A stretch of 64,000 bases of DNA from Diogma glabrata (taxonomy: Eukaryota; Arthropoda; Insecta; Diptera; Cylindrotomidae): the NCBI GenBank assembly GCA_963693315.1, contig OY856188.1, positions 248,236,656-248,300,655 of the forward strand. Reading direction: 5' to 3'. Below, in pieces: positions 45,918-57,116 of the stretch. Made by a program: the position numbers and the translations under genes. Within the stretch, counting starts at the first letter, position 1. Every line of letters begins with the position of its first letter. Below the pieces are notes generated by a model. It worked only from the letters and a program-made list of their open reading frames with translations, did no database searches and had not been told where the DNA came from.

Positions 45918-46583
45918 AGCTCTATTAAGATAGTGGAATAAAAATATAGCCTACAACCTAAACAGGCACTTATAGCCAATTTTCAGCCAATTTGTTACGC
46001 TATTAAAAAATTTGTAGCCCACTACAATTTTGAGAAATTCAAGAAACCGTTATCTTAAATTTAATGTAGCGGTTTTCACAATATCTCAAGATCTATTCAT
46101 CCAATTTTATTTCTAAATACATCAAAATTTGTAACCAATTAGGTTACAATTTGTTACGTCATCGAAAAATTTGTAGCCCCCTCCAATTTTGAAAAATTAA
46201 AAAAACCCGCTATCTTAAATTTAAGCTAGCGGTTTTCAAAATATTTCACGTTCTATTCTTCCAATTTTAATTCTGAATGCATTAAAATTTGTAGCCAATG
46301 TGAAACTAATTTGCTGCGTCATCGAAAAATTCGTAGCTCCCTCCAGTTTTGAAAAATTCAAAAAACCATTATCTAATATCTAAGCTAGCGGTTTTCGCAA
46401 TAACTCACGATCTATTCATCTAACTTTATTTCTGAATACATCAAAATTTGTAGCCGATTAGGACCAGATTTTTTAAAACTGAAAGGGGCTACAAATTTTT
46501 TGATGGCGTAACAAATTGGCTACAAATGTCTGACTAGGTCCTGGTTGTAGCCTACATTTTTAGTCCGCTATCTTAATAGAGCT
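45918..46583. mobile_element. TIR element with ~170-bp tandem units
   Basis: The ends AGCTCTATTAAGATAGYGGA are inverted, followed by AAAAATRTAGSCTACAACC. Inside, a unit of about 170 bp containing AAAATTTGTAGCC, TTTGAAAAATTMAAAAAACC and TAGCGGTTTTC repeats about three times, then a short inverted part follows. The architecture resembles the element at 19472-20513, with unrelated sequence. There is no coding capacity. Confidence 0.75.
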
Positions 46584-47943
46584 ATATATTTACCGAATCA
46601 CTAAGTTCAGCTTTAGCTGTTTTCAAAATGTATCAAGGTGTATATGGTACATTTACTCGTTCATAAGAGTGTTGGATAGAGATGATATAAGAGATTCGTA
46701 CTGAAGATTTGTTTTCGCTTTTATTACACTGGGGTCAAACTTCGTTTCTTTTTTGTCGTTCAAATTTCACCCTGCTTGACTAGGTTAAAATCTATTTCTT
46801 CTGCTTCTTACTCCTAGCCTCTCAAAATCCATATATTTTTGTCAGAATTTGATGAAAAATAATATGACTGCCAAGTTTTTCAAATATTTCTATCCGTCCA
46901 GCTTGGAACCAGGGAGAGCGAGCGGTGTTTATAAACGAACATTTTAGACAAACCTTCAAAAACTGTTCTTCAAAATGAAATTCGCCAGATTAATCAACTG
47001 AGTCTACTTTTTATGTAGCAAAAAGTAGGCATTTAGTATTAGTAACGCTAACAATATTGAGTATAAAGATGAAAATGAAGATGACGTGCTCTAGTTTAGA
47101 TTTAAATTTCTTAAATTTGTGGAAAACTAACGCAAACTGCTTTTCGAAACAGGACGCATGTTTAAAAAAACGCAACGGCTTGTTAAGAAAACGCGTTCAA
47201 GTTAGTTGTACAATATACTATTAAAATGTTTCGCTAAATTATTTTTGGCAATAAGTGAGGCAGAAAAGGGCAAGTCGATAGTCGATATCTACAGTTTACT
47301 ATCATTTGCATTTTTACCTAATTACTATCATTGGATTTGTTTAAGCTTTCCTCATTTCTTTCTGGACCACTTAAGCCAAGTTTTGTAGGAATCAAAGGTG
47401 TTTGATAAAGGATAAAATATTTTTGTTCAATATATGAACAAAATACAAGGCTGCCTATATCAATTTAATAACAGTATAACAGTATTGGATCCATGTATGT
47501 AATACTATAATTGCCTAGTATATCATATGAATGCACTTATAAACTGACTAGTTTTAACGTATCGCTTCCAAACACCATGTAAATACAGAAAAAATGTTTT
47601 TCCTATTCATTCATAAATTTTAATATCTATAGGCGAAAATTTTGAAATAAGGTTTGCCACAACCCACATGAGTCGATTACAGTCGTTTGCATATAAAATA
47701 TTTTATCTTAATTACACATTAATTACTTTTATTTAACATTTTTTTACTTCAAATGTTTTTTGTTTTAACAATAAAACAATACACAAATAATATGCATTTA
47801 CAATATAATTTTTCTACCATATTTGTTTGATTGTAGTTTCATTACCGGCAATTTATCAATAATACAAATAATAAGTTATAATTTTATTACATTTCTTTTT
47901 TAATTTCTGAAAAACAAAAAAAAACACAAATTTCAAATCTTCG
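46584..47943. other. Downstream flank of the RGS gene
   Basis: No gene called. The right part must include the RGS 3' untranslated region on the minus strand. Single repeats such as AGTAGGC/GCCTACTTTTTG palindromes occur near 47000. Confidence 0.5.
47883..47888 (-). promoter_or_regulatory. Candidate polyadenylation signal of the RGS gene
   Basis: AATAAA on the minus strand about 56 bp after the RGS stop codon. A/T richness makes such words common, so this is only a candidate. Confidence 0.35.
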
Positions 47944-49527
47944 CTAACGTTTAACACCGAATAAATTTGGTATTGATTTAACTTTTTTTCTAGAACCATT
48001 CAAAAATTCTTTATACATATCAGATCGTAGATAACGAGAATATGAATCACTTTCCATTAAATGATAAACATGTGCGGCAGCCACATCGAAACACCATCGA
48101 TTTGGACCTCCGTTTTCATCGACCGCAACACGAGCTAATTCAACTGATTTCGAATCAACATTTACTGGACATGGTGCCTCGGGCGCTAAAAATTCTTTCC
48201 ATATATTTTTCGCTGCTTCGTTTATTTCACGTTGTGGTAAGGCTTTTATTATTTGTACAGATTCCCAAAATCTAAAAACATAAAATGAAATAGTGTGGTT
48301 TTGAATTCTTTACAAAATTCTCCATTTGCTTAGACTTATTTGTACTTACTTTAAATTCTCCCCGCTATATTCTTTTTCTAAAAATTTACAAAACTGATCA
48401 CGTCCGGTGGGATCATTTAGCAATTCGCGTAAACTAAAACTCCAACGTTTAACTCTTTTTAAAGGAACATCTTTTCTGTAATTAAAAATATATTAATTGC
48501 AAAAATTTTCAGTAAAATATTATATTGATTTTAGTTTCATTTTATTCTTTTAATCATTGAATAATTTAGTATCAATTTATTGTTCAATAGAGATTCGAAT
48601 CTTTCAAACAACAAAACAAAATATACATACGCTAATTTTTCTGAATCCCACATTTCAGTATTATCGGTTATCCAAGGATTAGGTAGCTCTGGAGCTATAA
48701 GAAAATAATCAAATTCGCTGTATTGTTCATGATATGAAATGTACCTTAAAAATAAATTTATAATATTAATTTAATTTAAATTTTTTGAATTCATAAATAG
48801 TAACTTACGATTCAGCAACTTTCGATACTTTAATTGTACGACGTTCCAATTTTTGTTTTAATAATTTTATTTGTCTATTTGTATTATCTATTGGATTACT
48901 ATTAGAGGCAGCACCAGCTGATCCAGAACCTAAACTTGATGCACCACGTCTATATGCTTTTTTAATATCTAATTCCGTAGTATTTACACAACCAGGCATT
49001 GGACGGTGTACATCCCAAAATGCTCTTTCCTGTGAATCTAAAACCTTACGTTCTAATTTATCACGTTTCTTGTCTACTTTACTTTGTGCTTCGGCTTGCA
49101 TAAAAATAAATTCCCATTTTCTAGAAAACATTTTTTGTAATTTTGCTAAGTTCTCCGCTTCATAATCAGCTAATTCTAATCGAGTTTTATTTTGCATTGT
49201 ACGTTTACATAAATATACAGCGTAGTCTGTATTTTCGGGTTCCCAGCAATTAGATGGCCAAAAATATGGCGTTTGAAATCGATAAAATGTACCATCGTTT
49301 TTGACAGTCAATTGATGATCGTCAATTGGAAATAAATATCCGTGAGATGAGAGTAAATGTGCTAAATGTAAACCATCTGTAACATCTTCAACATCCATAT
49401 TTTTTAGAATCCATGTTATTAGGTCGGTACCAGTAAATACTGATGGTACTTTACTCATAAATGATTTTACGGTTCGTACTGCAACACCACTATTTTCTTC
49501 TTGCATTTTTTCGATGATTGCTTCCAT
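47944..49527 (-). CDS. RGS7: R7-family regulator of G-protein signalling, last four coding exons
   Basis: Exons: 49527-48809, 48744-48631, 48475-48350, 48271-47944, joined by GT-AG introns that keep the frame (429 codons including TAG). The first visible exon follows an acceptor (TTTTTTACAG) and begins at MEAIIEKMQ, matching an internal position in RGS7, so earlier exons lie to the right. Domains: DEP ([20 protein letters not shown]), the R7 homology/DHEX part ([20 protein letters not shown]), the GGL domain that binds G-beta-5 ([18 protein letters not shown] across the exon border), and the RGS domain ([15 protein letters not shown] to [13 protein letters not shown]). The family accelerates GTP hydrolysis by G-alpha-i/o, mainly in neurons. 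The short C-terminal tail ends FGVKR. RGS7 is preferred to RGS6 by resemblance only. Confidence 0.95.
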
Positions 49528-49799
49528 CTGTAAAAAAAATTTTAAAGAATCATTTTGGTCTAGGAATCATTTTGGTTGATTGAAGCCAACTAGCTAACGA
49601 TTGGTGCTGGTCATTGGAAAAATTATTCTTCAATTTGAAAATGACCTATTGTGCCATCAAATACAACTTTACTGGTATCTTTACTGTATCTTTGTACTAA
49701 ATACAAAGGCATGTTCCCGCAATCAGATATATATTATATTGTTATCAGTGTGATAGGCCGGATATTATTTACCGAAATGGTGCAACTTGTGATCCTTCA

Positions 49800-50315
49800 T
49801 TGAATTTAAATTCCAGACTGGTAGTACGGTTGACAGGAACTGTGCACCCGGGTCAGATATCAACAGCTCCAAGGCCACACAGGTCGAGCCACACTATCCT
49901 TCACAGAAGAAGGTACACAAATACACTGGCATATCATATCGAAAAATCACTTTGTACTCGCACTGCAGATGGTACGGTAAATATCAAATTACTTCTATTA
50001 CTTTTAATGGTTCCACTTAATCTATACGTATCCATATTATTCCTAGTCTACTGGAAGAGCTATACCTAAAGATCGATTTTTGAAAGACTTTTTGGTATTA
50101 TTCCTTCTTTTGTCAGTAAGTTGGGACAAGTTGAGTCGGGTGACTCTAAAATGCATGGTCTTACATCTTACATCTAGTCTCAGGAACTTGAGAAAGTCAA
50201 GGATGCGTTTCCTTTCTTTGAAGTCTCATGTGTCGGAATGCCTACTATGGTTGAACATGCCATCGATGTCAGGAATAATTCTCCTGTTAAACAGAAACAT
50301 TATCCCACATCGCCG
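49800..50315 (+). pseudogene. Ty3/gypsy pol fragment upstream of the inserted element
   Basis: Degraded plus-strand sequence with FEVSCVGMPTMVEHAID and KQKHYPTSP, the segment that precedes the RT of Ty3/gypsy elements. The frame stops at 50315, where element C copy B is inserted; it resumes at 53617 with AVQSKIYAELDXMLQMEVIE. The segment before 50080 shows no clear domain. Confidence 0.7.
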
Positions 50316-53300
50316 CACTGAAAAAAAGGTGTGCTCAACTTATACGATATAGGTATAAAATCATGCATAAAAGTTGCTTAAATGTGCGCCAAGAATAACT
50401 ATTCTCAACCTATTCTAATATGTAGAATAAGGGGCTGATAATTTGTTAATTTTTGAAATTCTATTATTATGAATTTAAAATCTAATTCAAGTTAATGCAG
50501 TTTCTCATTTCGAGTATAGTATAAATTTATCATTAATAAAGTTGTTAGCCTCTTTAAATTTAGACTAAATTTGCGAATATATATACTCTTTTTAAGAATA
50601 TGGTATTCAAAAGCATTCTTAATACAAGAATACATTTATTACATAACGTAAATTAATCTAAGGCTGAGCATAATTTTAGTTTGATTAAGAAAATAGTGAT
50701 AAACTTTTGGGTTGTTGCAAGACGTATATGCTCGAAATAATTGTAAAATAAAGTTGAGTTAAGTATAATTATTCATAATCTGAGACAAAATTGGTGGATG
50801 TAATTTCTGCATTTGAGAATAAAAGCAATTATTTTGTAAAATATTTTATATCGATTTGAGACTAGCAATGCATTTCGAAAACGTTCCCATATTGTTTAAT
50901 TAAGAATAACATGTTAATCCCATACACAACCCTTCTGAAAATAAGTTCAAATAGACAATATTTTTAATTTTAAAAAATTTATTTTTAATAATAAAATTAG
51001 AATTCTATATGAATACAATAAAAATTCCTTCAATATGTGTTAAAAGTTAGCGTTAATTATTATTATTGTTTAAGTTAACAGTAAATCAATTTTTATAAAT
51101 AAATTAATCGTATCAAAATTATAATACAAAATAAATAATAATAATATAATTATTCGTTAAAATAATTTTATTTTTAAAATAAATTCTAAATTATTGATTC
51201 TCTTTTATTAGAGTTAATTTAGACGTTTTAAAGATGTTATGTAAATTTTAAAAAAATTACTTTAATATAGAAAAATATATTAAATTTAAGTTCTATTTAT
51301 TATTTCTTTTGCCTAAATATTTAATATAATATGTATTAATTATTATTTCCTTATTATTATAATAAAGGAAGTTTTAAAAACAATTTCTGCTGTTGCGTTC
51401 TCCGCAATGTTGTTAAGTTAATCTTAACCTATTCTTGTTTGATGTTTAATCTGGATAGGATTGATAACTTCCAAAAAATCTGGTTCGTGATGAACAACAA
51501 CCCGTGTTTTGAAGCAAATCTTAGAAATTAATGTCAACCTTAATAGAAATGATACTATAGTTAAATTCAAAATAAAGTTACAGACAATTTATTTAACTTA
51601 CTAGTTTAAATTTATTCGTAGAAATAAACATTTGAATAAAGAATTCCTAATTAGTACTGCTTCCTTGTACCCTGCTTGTCTCGTCTATATAACAATGAAA
51701 TAAAATTGTCGTGATTGGAAATTTTCTTTAAAAAATTGAATATTTTTACCTGAAGATCATGAACTTGAACGACGTTTTCGCCCATAAAGTATTCCTCTAC
51801 TTCTCAATCGGCTTGAACAATTACTATATTTATTGTTGAGAAAACCAAATGGAAACTCACTATGGTTGCTCGTCAGCTTGTAACAATACATCTGTAAATA
51901 TACAAAATTTTGGTTTTCACTTTGTTTTAATTAAAAACTGATATGATACGAAAAGTTCAAATGAAGAAAAAATTGATGATCATTGCGGATTCTAAAAATG
52001 ATGGTACTTCTATACTTGGACTTGGTTGTCTGGCTCAGTAGCTCGCTAGAAAACACATATTTAAAATTTTCGCTTTGTGACATTTAAGGCTTTACTGATA
52101 TGCATGTACATATGTGATCGTAATAAACAGTTTTATCAGTTTTAAAATCTACATATATTTAAAATAAATAATATTGATACTCACCATAAATAGGTTTTAA
52201 AAGCACTAAATTATTTGACCCAATTTTCTATTTGACACAATTTTTAAAATAAAAATTCACAATATCATACACTTAATTATTTAAATTCAATTTTCAATAT
52301 TTATTTCTCACTGTATATATTATTTTTGTTATTTTAAAGGTACGATTCGAACACTTTACTCCTTTAAACTGCAACACGATATGATTCTGACAATGGTATT
52401 GCTAAGTAAAAAACCAAACAGTATTGATCATATATTGTTATATTACATATATTGTTTTAGTCTCCACTTATGAAAATTGTTCTCACATTAACTTAACAAA
52501 ATTGTTTACAATAAATCACTTAATTCTCTACTTGAGTAAAAGAAACAAAAATGTCGATAAATTGTAGATTAGATACCATTATTGATTATATTTTACATTA
52601 ATCAAGAATAACTAAACACAATGTATGAATTCATATAATTTTGAATGTAGAATTATATGCAAGAGTTCATGAATCATGAACATATCTATATTCTCCTCCT
52701 GAGTATGAAACTATCATTAACGTAAGCCTAACCATCATCAAGAAATACTCAATTACTAAGACTAAAATGGCTACCGTTGACTGAAAATAGTTCAATGGCC
52801 AGCACCGTTAACATAAGTGATATATCACTGGTATTGTCATAGGACTGGGGACTGGAGTACTCACGGTTGTCACACCTATAAAAATTTAGAATAAATTTAC
52901 AAATCCACAAAAATTGATGCCGTCGTCCGTAAAATTAATAATTTATTGCTTTATATAATATTATTTATTATACATATTTAATTTGCAGAAAAGGGGCAAT
53001 CGCCAAAATTAATGCCATTTTGAATTAAGTCCTAAGTTTAACTGATAATTGTTTATGTGTTTTTAAAAGTTATTTTAAAATTAAATTAACTTCTCAACTA
53101 CATATATTCTATAATCTACTAAGTACTAACTATCTGCATGTTAAAAACATTTGATATGATAATTCTCAAATTGAGTAAAATCGCTTTTAAATTTTAGAAA
53201 TTGAGTTAAAAAATTTGATTGTAATTTTCTCAAAATCAAACTATATTAGAAATACTTCTTCAAGAATTGGTTTTTCTACAAATGATTGTAAATATTTGAC

Positions 53301-53616
53301 TAGAAATGAGAATAAACGTTGCACAAAATCATCGATATATTGAAATTCTATTTTGAAGCGTATAGTTATTAAATTGATCATTAAACCTATTAAAACAAAT
53401 GTAAATGATTTTAATCGAGTATTTCATAACTAAGGCAAATTGACTAATTTAATCTTAATTTAGAAAATGGTCTTATTGATAAAATTAATAAAACTTCTCT
53501 CAGGTTAAACCAGTAATTCTATAATCTAGAAAATGAGCTTCGAATTTTCATCAACTAAGAGTTTCTGTATTTGAGATTAGCTTCTACTTAATATTAGAAT
53601 ACGATTTCTCTCAGTG
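50316..53616. mobile_element. Large TIR element C, copy B
   Basis: The ends CACTGAAAAAAAGG and CACTGAGAGAAATCG (reverse complement) are flanked by CG on both sides (50314-50315, 53617-53618). Removing the element and one CG rejoins the interrupted pol frame. The left 150 bp match copy A. The interior, about 3.3 kb, is A/T-rich with no recognised gene; a stretch near 52790-52860 is less A/T-rich. A short FLNQ-containing frame end near 50700 parallels the one at 34100 in copy A and may be a transposase vestige. Confidence 0.75.
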
Positions 53617-55340
53617 CGGCTGTTCAATCGAAGATCTATGCTGAACTAGACTGAATGCTTCAAATGGAAGTAATAGAGGAGTCTGCAAGCTTTTTGTGCT
53701 CGCCAATTGTGTTAATTCAGAAGAGTTCTGGTAAAAAAGATTATACCTAGACCTGCCAATTAGGTCACCTGAATAGTACAAAGTTCATCTCTAGCATCAC
53801 ACTCAAAGATGTTTTCTGGCAGAAGAATCCAGAGATAAAACAGTCTTCACAGTCCCTGGGCGACCATTGTATCAGTTTTGATTTATGCCTTAAGTGTGCA
53901 ATGCCTCCCACACTATGTGTTGGCTGATGCACAAAGTAATATCATATCAATATCGCGAGAATGTCTTTGTCTATTTTTATGACTTATTGGTGGTCTCTTC
54001 AATATTTCAGGAACATATGGCACTCCTGTGTATAGTGTCTGAGATGTTGAAAGTAGCTGGATTGACAGTCAATCTCTGCAAAAGCAATTGGTTCTTAAAG
54101 AAGTTTAATGTTTGGGGTTTCTTGTTGGTGAAGATGGTCTTAGAACTGATACAGAAAAGGTTCGTGCGATTACTGAATAAACAGCTCCAACTACAATTAA
54201 ACAAGTCAGATGTGTACTGAGTATGGCGAAATGGTGCCAAAGGTTCATCTCAGTCTCTGCGGGTGTTGCATCGCTTATAACTGATATTTTAAGAAGATAT
54301 CCGAAAATGATGGTTAGGACTTTGGAAGCTCAATAAGCTTTTAAAAATCTGAAGAATCTGTTGACCACAGCCCTAGCTTTAATAAACCCCAATTATAATA
54401 AAGAGTTTATCATTCGTTCATCAATACACAATTGTGACCAATCACTTGAGTCTGAAGTGGCTGATGTCACAGAAAGACTTGAGTGGACGGCTATCCAGGT
54501 AGAGTCTACAGGTTCAACATATGAACTTCAACATAGTACATCAACAGGAAAATTACTCGGCTCGGAATACCAAATGATTTGCCTGTTTGGAAGCTCTGGA
54601 TACCAAAACCATTTACTATGGATATAATCAAGAAATATCATGATGAAAACTGTTCATGGAGATGTGAATAAGACGCTGAAGGATGCGGACACGTCTCTAC
54701 TACTGGGGCTTGGCAAGATGTGACAAGCACACGATTATGTTGTCTCAGGCCTTAAACTAAACATTTCCCCTACCAATGCAATATCAGTTCTTTTAACTGA
54801 CCGTGCGTGGAAGGAATTTTTATGACCGTATGCTCGATCTAAATCCGGGAATATAGCAATATTGATTATTCTTGATCATTTATTTAAATTTGTGTTACTC
54901 AACCCTCTTTTGAACGCAACATCACCTAAGGCTAATGCATTTCTAAGAAATGTATTTTTAACTGTTACACCAAATTTCTTCACACACAGCAACAGTTAGA
55001 AACAATGGCTAAGCAAATTCTTTCAGAGCCTATTAGCTGATTTTAATATTCAACACATTGAAATGGGAGTCTGTGCTCCTCAGAGCATTGCTTCAGAGAG
55101 AGTGAATAGATCAATCCTCGTATCAATTCAAACTTATGTGCACTACATGGTATTATCATCTGGATGATTTAGTTCTACATAGCGCAACGAAATATTCTCC
55201 ATATTTTGTCACTTCACATACTAGTGTATTGATGAAGAACTGCATCATTCGAACCATCTAGTCATACTTAGAACTCGTGTTCACAAAAATTGGAAAATTG
55301 CCTTTTACAAATCGTAAAAATATTACATTTTAAGAACCTG
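53617..55340 (+). pseudogene. Ty3/gypsy pol remnant: RT to integrase
   Basis: The order of motifs is EVIEESASFLCSPIVLIQKS (RT start), FVYFYDLLVVSSIFQEHMAL (motif C, with the YxDD decayed to YFYD), AGLTVNLCKSNWF, and an RNase H-like part that is hard to follow (54180-54480). Near 54840-55130 come IALIILDHLFKFVLLNPL-like and ASERVNRSILVSIQTY segments of integrase. Stops and frameshifts are dense, so this is an old copy. LTRs were not identified. Motif style suggests a Ty3/gypsy lineage different from the provirus at 9-19 kb. Confidence 0.75.
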
Positions 55341-56700
55341 AATAAGAACCATTCTTCCTCAGCTATAGGTCTTAGTACGACAGTCTCAACTATAAGTGAA
55401 GCAATCAAGAAATTGTCGGCCAGATAGCACCAAAATGCTTACCAACTAAAATACAATCTAGAGTTGGTAATGTGCTGTATAAATGTAAAAACCTGAATTG
55501 CAAAAGCATTGGAGTATACAACGCAAAGGATATAAAACGGTGATAACCATCTTTCTCTGTTCCATGAATTTTTCCTTCTTTTTTCTTTGCTTTATGTTCT
55601 CCTAACATCACTGGTTTAGATCAGGAATCGATTAGTGTTGATTCAATGTCTCTCTGTAGCCCAGGTGAAGCGTTCCGTTATGACATCGCAAGAGCCTTGC
55701 CGTGTGATGAACCTACCTACTGGGAGCTATTGAGACTGCTCGTGATCCTGATCCCAATTTTTCATTGTTAGTAAGTCTAAATTCAGCATCGTTCTTCGTA
55801 GGTCCGTTTCTTATGGAAAAACAGCAAATTTTAATGGTGGTCACCCCATGACTATCAACATTTCTTCCAGCTGTATAACGACCGGCCCTATTACAAATTT
55901 TAAATTTCATCATCATCGTTTTATTTCTTATAATATGCATATCATTGTAAAAGTCAAACACAAAGAAGTATTTAAAAATGGTGATAGTGTGAGTGCAACA
56001 AGTCAATCAACAAATTTTTAAACAGTTTTTCAATCATATTTTTTTATAATAGAGAAAAATTGCATATTAATTGCATATTATTGCATAAAAAAAATTGAAG
56101 CCCTTACTGACTTACTGGATTTATTTTCTTATACATTGGTTGTGATAAGAATTTTATTCGTTTTGGGTTTCTATTGGAAGCTTAACGAGAAATTGTATCC
56201 CAAGCAAGAGCTGTAGCTGTCATGCATTCGAAGTTCGGCTTAGATTATAATAGTAATCATAAATCATCGAGTGAAGAGAAAGAGATACCAAAAAAATTGT
56301 AAAACAACAATTAAAAGTGATTCTTTATTTAAAGGATTCGAAAGAAGAGTTTGTTTTATTTAAAAACAATAAAAATACAGGATTCATTGGAATTATTAGC
56401 TAGAAATAAAATTCTCCTCCCTTTCATTGATGTAAGTTTTTTTAGGTCAATGACGTTGAAAGCAAAATTCATTTCATTGTGCTCGAAAATATAGTTTTTT
56501 AGTTTTTTCGAAAACACTTAAAACCCAAATAAGCCAATTTCGGTAGAAAAGGACTAAACTCAAACTCACACAAAGTGAGATATGGATTGTGACAATTTTT
56601 ATGAAAATCGAGTCCTTCGTTTTTGAGAAAAAGTTGGTACAATATTTGTTTCCTTACAACAATCATACACAAGAATACATATTGCTATATGGGAGTGGGG
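55341..56700. other. Region after the gypsy remnant, no gene recognised
   Basis: The start may still be gypsy integrase C-terminus. A 97-codon minus-strand frame (56006-55713) has no recognised motif. From 56050 the sequence is A/T-rich and featureless. Confidence 0.4.
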
Positions 56701-56948
56701 CGAGATGGATAAATAGCTAAGATGACAGCATCGCTTAGTTAAGCATTTGGTGGCTTGGGAACATAATCAGAAAAATATGAAATATGATTGAAAACAAGAA
56801 CAATGCCTCTCGATATGCCAGTATTCCTGATCCAGTTGTCCTGGAAAGTAGCTAGGATACTAAAGACCAGTCAAATATCAATTCTAAACTCAATCGATTA
56901 TGTAAACGTATACTGGAAATAGTGGATAAGTCAACAACATCACTTACA

Positions 56949-57007
56949 AGGAAGTTAAGCAACACTGGGAAGGGTGCGAACTTAAACGGGTGACCGCTTG
57001 GGAACCT
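56949..57007 (+). promoter_or_regulatory. 5S rRNA-like segment, possible Pol III internal promoter
   Basis: The sequence has GGAAGTTAAGCAACACTGGG and GGGTGACCGCTTGGGAACC at a spacing close to that in 5S rRNA, where box A resembles GAAGCTAAGCAGGGTCGGG and box C resembles GGGAGACCGCCTGGGAA. The 5S 5' third is not preserved. In SINE3-type elements such heads drive Pol III transcription. Here it begins 26 bp into an autonomous LINE. A decayed version is in the older copy (56730-56790). Confidence 0.65.
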
Positions 57008-57116
57008 CACCAGAAAAAATATGGAAGTATGATTGAATCACATTGAAGCAAGAATATCTCGCCCACGGTATGCCAGTATACCTTATCCAGCAGCCCTGGA
57101 AACTGGCTAGGATTCG

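Noticed and set aside
56949..57007. A genuine 5S rRNA gene
   Set aside because: The 5' third of 5S is missing and the segment is part of a LINE with target duplication; treated as 5S-derived only.
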